Assembly (NCBI RefSeq): GCF_001748245.1
Contig: NZ_BDFO01000001.1
Span: forward strand, 2,998,471 to 3,062,470
DNA: 64,000 nt
Direction of reading: 5' to 3'
Origin: Oligoflexus tunisiensis
GTDB lineage: Bacteria; Bdellovibrionota_B; Oligoflexia; Oligoflexales; Oligoflexaceae
Shown here piece by piece: positions 9,581 to 17,871 of the stretch (the stretch's first letter is position 1; every line of letters starts with the position of its first letter). The position numbers were made by a program, and so were the translations under genes. The notes under the pieces were generated by a model. The model had not been told where the DNA came from, searched no databases, and saw nothing but the letters and a program-made list of their open reading frames with translations.

Positions 9581-11857
9581 ATGTATAATCGTGCAGAAAT
9601 TATAGAGCAGAACTTTAGGCGTCTACTGAAAGAGGGTGGTCCCTTCCCGCAAGCGCGGGTCGACATCACCTTGGGAGAGAGCGGTTTGACGGGTCCGCAG
9701 CTGGTGGATCTCTTTGAGTCGCAGGTGATGAGTCGGGCGCTCGATTTACGCGCCCGCGAGCTGAAAAACGAAAACAAGTGCTTCTACACCATCGGCAGTT
9801 CCGGTCATGAAGGCAATGCGGTTTTCGGTCGGGTCTTTCGTTTGAACGACATGGCCTTTTTGCACTATCGCAGCGGCGCCCTTATGGTGCAGAGGGCCAA
9901 GCAGCTTCCCGCATCGACACCGCTTTACGATGGGCTGCTTAGTTTCGTGGCTGCCAGTGATGAGCCGATCGCGGGAGGTCGGCATAAAGTCTGGGGGAGC
10001 AGGCCGCTTCTGGTGCCGCCGCAGACCAGCACGATCGCTTCGCACTTACCGAAAGCCGTCGGAGCGGCGCTTTCGATTCGCCGGGCAAGAGATCTGCAAT
10101 ACTCGCAGGTGATGGCTGACGACAGCGTGGTGATTTGCAGTTTCGGCGACGCTTCGGCCAATCACGCCACGGCCCAAGTGGCGTTTAACACCGCGAGCCA
10201 TGTGGCTTATCGAAATATTCCGATCCCTCTTGTGTTTTTATGCGAAGACAACGGCATCGGGATTTCGGTACCGACACCCGAGGGCTGGATTCAGTCCAGT
10301 TTCGAAAATCGACCGCAGATGAAGTATTTTTGGGCCGATGGTTTGAATCTTCTGCATTTGCATAAAGTCACGCGCGAGGCCGAGACTTATGCGCGCATCC
10401 GCCGCAAGCCGGTGTTCTTGCATACGAGCGTCGTGCGCCTGATGGCACATGCGGGCTCCGACCCTGAGTGGAGTTACAAGACATTCCAGGAGATCGAACG
10501 CACGGAATTCAACGACCCGCTTCTTCATTCGGCGCGGATTATTTTAGAAAACAAACTCCTCAGCGCAGAAGAAATTCTGGCACTTTACGAGAGCGTTCGC
10601 GAAAGGGTGCGAAAGATTTCGGATTACGTCGTGAATCTCCCGAAACTCACGGGGGCCGAAGAGGTGCGGGCATCGCTGACGGCCAATCGGCATCCGCGCG
10701 CTTTGCCGCCGATGCCGTCGGACGACGCTCGTCGCAAAGTTTTCGGGCAGGAATTCGATAAGCTGCCCTCGATGCCGCAGCATATGGCGAAGTTGATCAA
10801 CTACGGCCTGGCCGATATTTTATTACGCTATAAAAATAGTGTCATTTTTGGAGAAGACGTCGCGCAAAAGGGCGGCGTGTATAACGTGACTGATGGTCTG
10901 CATAAGAAGTTCGGGCCGCGCCGGGTTTTCAATTCGATGCTCGATGAAACTTCGATTTTGGGCAATGCCATCGGATTCGCCCATAACGGGCTGTTGCCGA
11001 TCCCGGAAATTCAATTTTTGGCTTACGTGCACAATGCCGAAGATCAGATTCGCGGCGAAGCCTCGACTTTGGCGTTCTTCTCGCAAGGCCAATTCACGAA
11101 CCCGATGATCATTCGGGTCGCGGGCCTCGCGTACCAAAAGGGGTTCGGCGGCCACTTTCATAACGACAATTCGCTCGCGATTTTTCGCGATATTCCCGGC
11201 CTGATCATCGCGGTGCCATCGAACGGCGCCGATGCGGTGAAGATGATGCGGGCGTGCGTGCGTACGGCCGAGACCGAGGGCAGGGTCGTGATTTTTATCG
11301 AGCCGATCGCGCTCTATATGACGAAAGATCTTCATGCCGAGGGCGATAAGGAATGGAGCTTCACTTACCCCCCGCTCGAAGAAGAGATCGCCGTAGGTGA
11401 CTTCGGGGTTTACAGTCACGGCGTGGCGGTGCCAGGCAAAGTTGCGGCGGACGACGAGGTTTTGATTCTCACCTACGGCAACGGTTATTTTTATTCCCGT
11501 CAGGCTGAGAAAGAGTTGCGCGAAAAATATAAAGTGAAATGTACGGTCGTGGACTTGCGCTGGATCGCCCCGGTGAATTGGGAGAAACTGATGCCGCTGG
11601 CGCGCAATTTCACGCGCGTCTGCATCGTTGAAGAGTGCCGCAAGACCGGCAGCTTCAGCGAGCAGCTGGTGGCGGGCCTTGTCGAGCGTTGGAGCGGCGC
11701 TGGCGAAAGTTCGTGGGCGGGTGGTGAGCCGAGGTTCCCGAAAATCAAGGTGATCGCGGCCGACGACTGCTTTATTCCGCTCGGCCCTGCGGCTGCGGCG
11801 GGCCTCCCGAAAAAGGCCGAAATCGTGGCGGGCATTTTGGAGCTTAAAGGTATATGA
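9581..11857 (+). CDS. Fused E1 alpha-beta of a 2-oxoacid dehydrogenase
   Basis: 758 residues in which both E1 halves are one chain. The alpha part (about 1-370) carries the thiamine diphosphate motif, GDAS near 189 running to EDNGIGIS near 222, plus SSGHEGNAVFG and a RSGALMVQR loop. The beta part (about 395-758) has VIFGEDVAQKGGVYNVTDGL, PEIQFLAYVHNAEDQIRGEA, and RVAGLAYQKGFGGHFHNDNS, typical of branched-chain 2-oxoacid dehydrogenase beta subunits. It should decarboxylate a 2-oxoacid using ThDP and pass the acyl group to an E2 lipoyl arm. No E2 or E3 gene is adjacent, so it must use partners encoded elsewhere. The stop overlaps the next ATG (ATGA), implying translational coupling. The substrate is not determined; branched-chain 2-oxoacids are most likely. 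Confidence 0.85.
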   Translation: MYNRAEIIEQNFRRLLKEGGPFPQARVDITLGESGLTGPQLVDLFESQVMSRALDLRARELKNENKCFYTIGSSGHEGNAVFGRVFRLNDMAFLHYRSGALMVQRAKQLPASTPLYDGLLSFVAASDEPIAGGRHKVWGSRPLLVPPQTSTIASHLPKAVGAALSIRRARDLQYSQVMADDSVVICSFGDASANHATAQVAFNTASHVAYRNIPIPLVFLCEDNGIGISVPTPEGWIQSSFENRPQMKYFWADGLNLLHLHKVTREAETYARIRRKPVFLHTSVVRLMAHAGSDPEWSYKTFQEIERTEFNDPLLHSARIILENKLLSAEEILALYESVRERVRKISDYVVNLPKLTGAEEVRASLTANRHPRALPPMPSDDARRKVFGQEFDKLPSMPQHMAKLINYGLADILLRYKNSVIFGEDVAQKGGVYNVTDGLHKKFGPRRVFNSMLDETSILGNAIGFAHNGLLPIPEIQFLAYVHNAEDQIRGEASTLAFFSQGQFTNPMIIRVAGLAYQKGFGGHFHNDNSLAIFRDIPGLIIAVPSNGADAVKMMRACVRTAETEGRVVIFIEPIALYMTKDLHAEGDKEWSFTYPPLEEEIAVGDFGVYSHGVAVPGKVAADDEVLILTYGNGYFYSRQAEKELREKYKVKCTVVDLRWIAPVNWEKLMPLARNFTRVCIVEECRKTGSFSEQLVAGLVERWSGAGESSWAGGEPRFPKIKVIAADDCFIPLGPAAAAGLPKKAEIVAGILELKGI

Positions 11858-12849
11858 AAAAGCGAATCGTTGTCATCGCGCCCGGGCGCGGTTCTTACAC
11901 GACTGAGACTCTGGGTTATTTGAAAAAGCATAAGCATCCTCGCCAGGAATTTTTAGCGAATCTCGACCGGCAGAGGCAGGCGATCGGTGAGCCGGCGATC
12001 AGTGAGCTCGACGCCAAAGAAAAATTCTCGCCGTCGTTGCACACGCGCGGCGAGCACGCCTCGACTTTGATTTATGCCTGCAGTTACTTCGACTTCATGG
12101 CGATCCCTCGCGACGAATATGAGATCGTCGCGGTCACGGGCAATTCCATGGGTTGGTATCTGGCCATGGCTTTTGCCGGCGCTCTCGATTCGGAAGGGGC
12201 GTTTCAAGTCATTCAGACCATGGGCTCGATGATGAAGCATGAGATCATCGGTGGGCAGATCATTTATCCTGTGCTGGACGACTCCTGGCAGCCCGACGAT
12301 GAGCGCGAGCAGCGCGTGCAGGCCTTGATTCAAAAAGTCAATGGCGAGGGTATCGGTCAGGCTCACGTTTCGATCTGGCTGGGCGGCTTCTACGTGATCG
12401 GGGGCGACCAGCCGGGCCTTCAGTACTTGCTCAAGAATCTGCCAAAGGTCGGGGACTATCCATTTCAATTGGTCAATCACGCGGCTTTTCATACCCCGCT
12501 TCTGTACGAGACGTCCCGCCGCGCGATGGAACTGATACCAGCGCGCTTTTTCAATCGGCCGCAGCTGCCACTCATCGACGGGCGTGGCAGGATCTGGCAG
12601 CCTTATGCTACGGATGTCGACGAACTTTACGATTACACTTTGGGGCATCAAGTCTATGCTACGTATGATTTTAACGCTGCCGTCACCGTGGCTTTAAAAG
12701 AGTTCGCGCCAGACGCACTTTGGCTTTTGGGGCCGGGCTCGAGTCTTGGCGGGGCGATCGGGCAGGTTATGGTGAAGAACAAGTGGCAGAATGTCGTCGA
12801 TAAGGATTCGTTCAAGGCGAAATCCAAAGAGCTTTTGCTGCTGTCGTAG
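11854..12849 (+). CDS. FabD-like acyltransferase domain protein
   Basis: 331 residues with the alpha/beta acyltransferase fold of malonyl-CoA:ACP transacylases. The nucleophile elbow is GNSMG with Ser98, and the paired histidine is His213 in NHAAFHTPL. Other expected segments (VIAPGRGSY at the start; WLLGPGSSLGGAIGQ near the end) fit the family. It overlaps the fused E1 gene by four bases and so is coupled to it. The pair suggests that an acyl-CoA made by the E1 complex is moved to a carrier, or that the protein edits such acyl groups. This functional link is inference. No ACP gene is visible nearby. Confidence 0.7.
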   Translation: MKKRIVVIAPGRGSYTTETLGYLKKHKHPRQEFLANLDRQRQAIGEPAISELDAKEKFSPSLHTRGEHASTLIYACSYFDFMAIPRDEYEIVAVTGNSMGWYLAMAFAGALDSEGAFQVIQTMGSMMKHEIIGGQIIYPVLDDSWQPDDEREQRVQALIQKVNGEGIGQAHVSIWLGGFYVIGGDQPGLQYLLKNLPKVGDYPFQLVNHAAFHTPLLYETSRRAMELIPARFFNRPQLPLIDGRGRIWQPYATDVDELYDYTLGHQVYATYDFNAAVTVALKEFAPDALWLLGPGSSLGGAIGQVMVKNKWQNVVDKDSFKAKSKELLLLS

Positions 12850-12943
12850 CTGAGATGCGGACAGTGCCGGCTCTATTGACATACACCTTGCGGCCCAGCT
12901 TCATAATTTTGGTACTGATCCTGCAACTCCAGGAAAGGAGATT

Positions 12944-12973
12944 TTGAACGTTTTGAGGAAGGAGTTAATATGA
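12944..12973 (+). other. Possible 9-codon leader overlapping next start
   Basis: A TTG at 12944, four bases after a strong AAAGGAG, opens a nine-codon frame (MNVLRKELI) whose TGA overlaps the ATG of the 55-residue peptide gene (ATATGA). The leader itself contains that gene's AAGGAG ribosome site. This arrangement suggests translational coupling, but two ribosome sites in tandem could also be coincidence. Confidence 0.25.
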
Positions 12974-13137
12974 ATTTACTCAATGCACTCAGCGGATCAG
13001 CTTCCACATTTGCAGGACGCAGAGGTGTAAGAAACGGTGTCAAAGGTCTTGCAGCGATCGCAGTGGGACGCTGGCTATACAGGAAGTGGATGTCTGGCAG
13101 GAGCCAGAGACAGTCAGACTCCCTGAGCCGGGTCTAA
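12970..13137 (+). CDS. 55-residue basic peptide, unknown function
   Basis: A short gene supported by an excellent ribosome site (AGGAAGGAG, six bases before the ATG) and by an intrinsic terminator about 40 bp after its stop. The product is MNLLNALSGSASTFAGRRG at the start, then an amphipathic helix-like stretch (VKGLAAIAVGRWLYRKWM) and an Arg/Ser-rich polar tail; net charge is strongly positive. No family recognised. The helix could contact membrane or nucleic acid. It lies between the acyltransferase and the TPR gene but has its own signals, so it is probably an independent unit. Confidence 0.55.
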   Translation: MNLLNALSGSASTFAGRRGVRNGVKGLAAIAVGRWLYRKWMSGRSQRQSDSLSRV

Positions 13138-13179
13138 TCCTTCCATTTGAAGACTTGCATGCGGAGTGATGCGACTTGG

Positions 13180-13202
13180 GAGAGCCTTCAAGGCTCTCTT
13201 TT
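13180..13202 (+). terminator. Intrinsic terminator after small peptide gene
   Basis: GAGAGCC (13180-13186), five-base loop TTCAA, GGCTCTC (13192-13198), then four T. A perfect seven-pair stem with a T run, about 40 bp after the 55-residue gene and before the TPR gene. Confidence 0.85.
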
Positions 13203-13331
13203 CGTCTAAGGCCCATCCGGCAACTTGCAAAGCAGGGTTCTGGATACTCTTACCAATTTACACGTCAGGACCGCTTCTGCATCATCAGCTCACCGATCTT
13301 TATTACGTCCACAAAAACAGGAGGAAGAGCC

Positions 13332-14663
13332 ATGAGCAACGATATTCGTGGCACACCTGTGAGTTGCAGCAATCAAGCTGCGCTGGATCTGTACGAGACG
13401 GCCTTGACTCAATACCAATCTTATTTCGGCGATGCCGTTGCGACCATCCAGCAGGCCTTGCAGGCTCAACCAGACTTTATTCTAGGCCACATCTTCAAGG
13501 CTGGGGTTCTGATGACCTTCAGCGAGCAGCGCTTCGCAAAATTCGCACAGGAAAGCGTTAATAGAGCCGAAGAACTCTTCGACAAAGCCAACCCAAGAGA
13601 GCAGCTCCTCATACGCGCCATGAGACAACTGGTGGACGGTGACTGGTATCAAGCCTCATCGACTCTGGATAAGGTTCTGGTACATTTTCCACGCGATGCC
13701 TTTGCCATTCAGACAGCTCATCTCTTTGACTTCTATCAGGGCGATGCCCTGAACCTTCGCAATCGAGTCATGAGAGTTCTGCCCAATTGGAGTCCAAGCG
13801 TCCCGGGCTATTCCTTTATTCTGGGCATGTATGCATTTGGCCTCGAAGAGTGCAATCAATATCGCGATGCGGAACTTTGCGCGAAGCGCGCCCTGGAGAT
13901 CGAACCCAGGGATGCCTGGTCCGTGCATGCGGGCATTCATGTCTACGAAATGCGAGGGCAGGTCGAAGAGGGGATCGCCTGGCTGGAGTCCCGTGAACGC
14001 GACTGGGCGCCAGACAATGGCTTTGCCTTTCACAACTGGTGGCATCTCGCTCTTCTTTATCTGGATCGGGGTGACTTTGCCCGGGTCCTTCAACTCTTCG
14101 ATGAAAGGATCCTGCCTCAGCCAACCGACCTTTCCCTGACCTTGCTGGATGCAACTTCGCTGCTCTGGCGTCTGCATTTGCTTGGACTTGACGTGGGGGA
14201 TCGCGCCGAGAGGGTGGCCGCCGCCTGGCACCAAAAGCTTGACGAAGAACGTGATTTTTTAGCCTTCAATGATATCCATGCTCTCATGGCATTTATCCTG
14301 GCTGATCAAAAGCAGGGGATTGCGCGGGTTTTGGATGACTTTGAAGCCTGGACGTCCCGATCGGTGACGACAACAAATGGCCGCATGATTCACCAGGTTG
14401 GAATGCCCTTGGCGAAAGCCTTCCTTGCTTTTGGCGAGCAGCGCTGGAGAGAAGCGATGGAAGGACTAATGGCTGTCCGGGACCGGGCTTTCCAATTTGG
14501 AGGCAGCCATGCCCAGCGTGATGTTCTGACTCTGACTCTGATCCAGGCGGCTCTGCGGCTTGGGGACAAAGCGGTCGCCCGACATTACCTGGCTGAGCGC
14601 AATGTATCACGCCCAGGCAGCGCTTTAGGCTGGCGCTTGCATGCGCAAACATTGTCCCATTGA
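13332..14663 (+). CDS. TTC38-like tetratricopeptide repeat protein
   Basis: 443 residues starting at an ATG preceded by GGAGGAAG; an upstream in-frame TTG overlaps the terminator and is unlikely. No signal peptide. The sequence is a series of helical TPR-type pairs (AVATIQQALQAQPDF, AELCAKRALEIEPRDAWSVHAGIHVYEMRGQVEEGIAWLESRERDWAP), followed by the diagnostic HNWWHLALLYLDRGDFARVLQLFDERI block of the TTC38 family. Members occur in bacteria and eukaryotes; the biochemical role is not established. Repeats of this kind usually bind other proteins. It stands alone: terminator upstream, convergent gene downstream. Confidence 0.8.
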   Translation: MSNDIRGTPVSCSNQAALDLYETALTQYQSYFGDAVATIQQALQAQPDFILGHIFKAGVLMTFSEQRFAKFAQESVNRAEELFDKANPREQLLIRAMRQLVDGDWYQASSTLDKVLVHFPRDAFAIQTAHLFDFYQGDALNLRNRVMRVLPNWSPSVPGYSFILGMYAFGLEECNQYRDAELCAKRALEIEPRDAWSVHAGIHVYEMRGQVEEGIAWLESRERDWAPDNGFAFHNWWHLALLYLDRGDFARVLQLFDERILPQPTDLSLTLLDATSLLWRLHLLGLDVGDRAERVAAAWHQKLDEERDFLAFNDIHALMAFILADQKQGIARVLDDFEAWTSRSVTTTNGRMIHQVGMPLAKAFLAFGEQRWREAMEGLMAVRDRAFQFGGSHAQRDVLTLTLIQAALRLGDKAVARHYLAERNVSRPGSALGWRLHAQTLSH

Positions 14664-14729
14664 AGAGGGACGTGTTGCGCAAGGATTCCAGAGCGGGTTT
14701 TAAAGGTCATCGCGCCAGCATCCCAACCA

Positions 14730-15581
14730 CTATGGGACACCCGCCTGGTGGTCATGATCTGATGCCTTGGGCCTGTCTTTCACACCGATATCCCTGATCC
14801 TGACCTTGCCTTCGGTTTCCAGGCGGGCTTCTTCATGACGAAGGTCTTCAGAAACTGTTTGATTCTCGGTGATCTTATCCTTGTAAACTCGAACTTCTTC
14901 CCGAGGCACAACCTTTTTCTCGACATGGACTTGTTCTTCACTGATGGGGATTCGGATTTGCCTCGTTACATGGGCGTTCGTATTATTTCCGGATGTTGAG
15001 GTGCCTTCCAAAGGATACCGTTCCACAACGATTTCCTCTCGAGTGACCGGCACTTCAATACTTCTGGTCTCTGTGATGATCTCCTTGCGCACCTGAACGT
15101 CCCCGGTTTGCACATGATCCTTGCGAACATCCAAAACCTCGTCACGGAGTTGCATGACGCGCTGAAGTTCGCGTTCGTATATTTGGCTTGCCCTCTCTTC
15201 AACCGTCCCTCCCATGCTTTGGATGATCTCATGGCAACGGCGGATGTCATGACAGTCCTCGACAATCAACAGGTGTTGGTTTCTCCGGTAAGCCTCCTGA
15301 AAGTATGCTTCCGATTCTGAGCTCGGCTTCCAGGTTGGGCGTTCGTTAAAATTAAAAAGACGCGCAAAAAATCCGGCGATACCTGATTTCTCATGCTCCC
15401 TGTTGGGCGTGGCAAGTTTTCCAGGATAGTTGGGGCCGGTGTTGTCTGAATGACGATCTGCCGCGGAGTTTTCCACCAGCTTTACTTTGGAATATCCCGC
15501 ATGGCGAAGCTGATCCGCTGCACTCTGTGCGTTGGAATAAGAGCTGAATGCTCCGACGATTGTTCTCGTGTCATTTTGCAT
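14730..15581 (-). CDS. DUF2382 (YsnF/AvaK) stress protein with YflT-like N-terminus
   Basis: 283 residues from an ATG preceded by GGAGATAAGGAC; a longer in-frame start at 15608 lacks a ribosome site. Residues 1-110 resemble the general stress YflT/17M fold (TIVGAFSSYSNAQSAADQLRHAGYSKVKLVE; later HHL-type VEDCHDIRRCHEIIQSMGG). The C-terminal half is the charged, repeating DUF2382 module (EIITETRSIEVPVTREEIVVERYPL... IRIPISEEQVHVEKKVVPREEVRVYKDKI), ending in VRIRDIGVK. Such proteins are linked to stress tolerance and membrane association, with unknown chemistry. Transcribed on its own. Confidence 0.85.
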   Translation of the reverse strand: MQNDTRTIVGAFSSYSNAQSAADQLRHAGYSKVKLVENSAADRHSDNTGPNYPGKLATPNREHEKSGIAGFFARLFNFNERPTWKPSSESEAYFQEAYRRNQHLLIVEDCHDIRRCHEIIQSMGGTVEERASQIYERELQRVMQLRDEVLDVRKDHVQTGDVQVRKEIITETRSIEVPVTREEIVVERYPLEGTSTSGNNTNAHVTRQIRIPISEEQVHVEKKVVPREEVRVYKDKITENQTVSEDLRHEEARLETEGKVRIRDIGVKDRPKASDHDHQAGVP

Positions 15582-15985
15582 GTCCTTATCTCCTACTCTC
15601 ATGGTCACCCCTACCGGGGTTCATCATGCAATACCGAAGCCACAGCTTTTACCTGCTCTCTGGTTTCAAAGCTCAGACGCGCTACAAGAACAGTTGCCGG
15701 CATATGCCAAGCTCTGCCGAATCCGATGGTGCGGCAGAGGGCCAATGGAATCGACAGCAAGGACAAGGCGGGATGAGAAGCAGAGTGCAGTCCTGGGAGT
15801 TTATCCCTTGGGAATGATGCGAGCTTGAAGAGAAAGCGGAAGAGAAGTATTCCACTCCTTGCTATCACGATATTTGAGATTATGAAGTGATGTCACCTGG
15901 CGGCTGCATGCGCAAGATTGTTGTTGCAAGACGGGAAAATCGGTTTGAACCACGGCAGTGAGCGGTCGGACATGGGAGCAAAAGC
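15582..15985. other. Intergenic region before the permease operon
   Basis: About 400 bp between divergent genes. Several overlapping short plus-strand frames occur but none has a ribosome site with a family-like product. I see no clear operator, repeat or RNA gene. It must hold the promoters of the stress gene and of the permease operon. Confidence 0.4.
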
Positions 15986-17617
15986 ATGCAGGTTCCTGTC
16001 GATTTTCTACATTGGTCAATGGCGCTTCTACCTATCCTGGTCCTGGCCTTCCTGCTGGTGCAGTTGCGATGGACCGCGCAACAAGCAGGCGCGGCAAGTA
16101 TTTTCGTTGCCGCAGCCATTGCCTTATTTATTTTCCAGACACCGCTGGAGACGCTCGCTGTCTCAGGCGCCAAGGGCGTGTGGGATGCTTTGTCTATCCT
16201 CTTGGTCATTTGGCCTGCCCTGCTTCTCTATCACATCATGAATAAGGCAGGCGGCTACGATGCGTTGCGACAAGGGATCACCCGCATGAGTCGCAACGAG
16301 CTCTTTGTTATCGTCGCTCTCGGTTGGGTTTTCGCTTCGTTCCTTCAGGGCATTGACGGATTTGGTACACCGATTGCCATCGTCGCGCCGTTGCTGGTCG
16401 CGTTCGGTGTAAGGCCGGTCTACGCCGTGGCGATCCCGATCATCGCGCACATCTGGGGGAAGTTTTTTGGAACGCTTGGCGTCGGCTGGCTCGCCACTTT
16501 GCAAGTTGTCGATCTGAGCGATGCCGAGGTCACTGCCACGGCCTTCCAGTCGGCACTGCTGATCATCATTCAGACCATCCTGAGCGGATTTGCCGTCGTC
16601 TGGATGTATGGACGCTGGCCCGCAATTCGCCACGCTTGGCCGCTGGTCCTGATCATCGCCACTATCCACGGCTTGGGACAAGTCATTGTCGTGTTCATCG
16701 ATCCTGTGCTGGCTGCCTTCATTCCTGCTACAGCAGCGATGCTCGCTCTGTACCCGCTGTCGCTCTGGCCGCGCTATGCGGAGCCGGTCACTGATATCGT
16801 CGATAGTCCGGCAATGCGGGCAAGCCGTTCTGAATATCATACCGAAAAGGTGCCACCAATGGGTCAGGGCATGTCCTTTCTTCCATATATCCTCTTAACG
16901 ATATTGTCCTTATGTACCGTCATGATCGATCCTCTGAACAAGGCGCTCGGCAGCTTCACCCTCGGCTTGCCTTTTCCGGAAGTGACGACCGGCTATGGCG
17001 TCACGAATGCGGCTGCCATGCGATATTCCGAATTCGCTCCGCTCACACATCCCGGCACCAGCCTCTTTATCACTGCCCTTGTGACTTGGACCATTTATCG
17101 GGCGCGGGGTTACTACGAGGCTTGGTCTAAAACAACAGGTGAAAAGCAATCGAGCCTTTGGCGAGGCCTGTTCGAGAGCGCGGTTCCCGCATCTGTTCCG
17201 ATTCTGGCCTTTCTGATAATGGCCGCGCTGATGGGTCACTCTGGGCAAATCCAAACACTGGCGCTCGGAATTTCGGCGCTTGCTCCTGCTCAGGCTTTCG
17301 CGTTCCTGTCGAACGGAATCGGTATCATTGGCGCATTCACGACATCGAGCAGCACGTCGTCCAATGTGTTGTTCTCGGAACTGCAGGTGGCTGTGGCACG
17401 GCTCAAGGGCTTGCCCGAAGCCACCATTCTCGCCGCGCAGAGCGCCGGCGGAGCGATTGGCAATGCCATCGCGCCAGCCAACCTGGTAATGGGCGCCAGT
17501 ACTGCCGACATCAGCGGACAGGAGGGCGCCATTATGCGAAAGACCCTTCCGTGGACGTTGGTCGCGTTTCTTCTCACTGGTATGGCAACGGTCCTGCTGG
17601 TGCTGCTCGTGGAGTGA
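15986..17617 (+). CDS. lctP: L-lactate permease family transporter
   Basis: 543 residues, almost entirely hydrophobic, about 12-14 membrane spans, of the LctP/GlcA family (lactate or glycolate:proton symport). Recognisable segments: VWDALSILLVIWPALLLYHIMNKAGG, FLQGIDGFGTPIAIVAPLLVAFG, and near the end AQSAGGAIGNAIAPANLVMG with TSSNVLFSELQ before it. GGGAG precedes the ATG. It heads a three-gene set with a small membrane protein (12-bp gap) and a gamma-glutamyltransferase-like gene. That context makes lactate only one possibility: glycolate or a product of the downstream enzyme could be carried. The block is GC-rich, like alpha- or betaproteobacterial DNA, suggesting transfer. Confidence 0.85.
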   Translation: MQVPVDFLHWSMALLPILVLAFLLVQLRWTAQQAGAASIFVAAAIALFIFQTPLETLAVSGAKGVWDALSILLVIWPALLLYHIMNKAGGYDALRQGITRMSRNELFVIVALGWVFASFLQGIDGFGTPIAIVAPLLVAFGVRPVYAVAIPIIAHIWGKFFGTLGVGWLATLQVVDLSDAEVTATAFQSALLIIIQTILSGFAVVWMYGRWPAIRHAWPLVLIIATIHGLGQVIVVFIDPVLAAFIPATAAMLALYPLSLWPRYAEPVTDIVDSPAMRASRSEYHTEKVPPMGQGMSFLPYILLTILSLCTVMIDPLNKALGSFTLGLPFPEVTTGYGVTNAAAMRYSEFAPLTHPGTSLFITALVTWTIYRARGYYEAWSKTTGEKQSSLWRGLFESAVPASVPILAFLIMAALMGHSGQIQTLALGISALAPAQAFAFLSNGIGIIGAFTTSSSTSSNVLFSELQVAVARLKGLPEATILAAQSAGGAIGNAIAPANLVMGASTADISGQEGAIMRKTLPWTLVAFLLTGMATVLLVLLVE

Positions 17618-17629
17618 AAGGAGTCGATC

Positions 17630-17839
17630 ATGGTAGCTTTGCTTAAGAGTCGGCTTGCGTATCTGAGCGTGTCGTTCATCTTGTTTTTGATTGCGCTCCC
17701 GCTTATCAGCATCGGAACAACCAGCGGCCCTCGCTTTCTCCTATGGATAGGACTCGCCGCGCTCGGCGTCGGCGGCCTCATTCCACCCATAGCACGACTG
17801 GTGTGCTCTCCTGAGCCGTCAGCCGCACCCGATGACTAG
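17630..17839 (+). CDS. Small two-span membrane protein
   Basis: 69 residues, start set by AAAGGAG eight bases upstream. Two hydrophobic helices (YLSVSFILFLIALPLISIG and FLLWIGLAALGVGGLIPPIARL) with a short polar tail. It sits 12 bp after the permease and 32 bp before the next enzyme, so it is probably translated from the same message. A role as a small permease partner is plausible. No family recognised. Confidence 0.65.
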   Translation: MVALLKSRLAYLSVSFILFLIALPLISIGTTSGPRFLLWIGLAALGVGGLIPPIARLVCSPEPSAAPDD

Positions 17840-17871
17840 AGTATGAAACTGATGCAAGAAGGAGTTCAGTC

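Noticed and set aside
9487..12956. Shared 14-mer TTTGAACGTTTTGA before gcdH and before the 55-residue gene
   Set aside because: Several 14-mer pairs are expected by chance in 64 kb, and the two copies lie in different positions relative to their genes.
15548..15868. Overlapping short frames on both strands upstream of the permease
   Set aside because: None has a ribosome site and a plausible product; they appear to be chance frames in a GC-rich gap.
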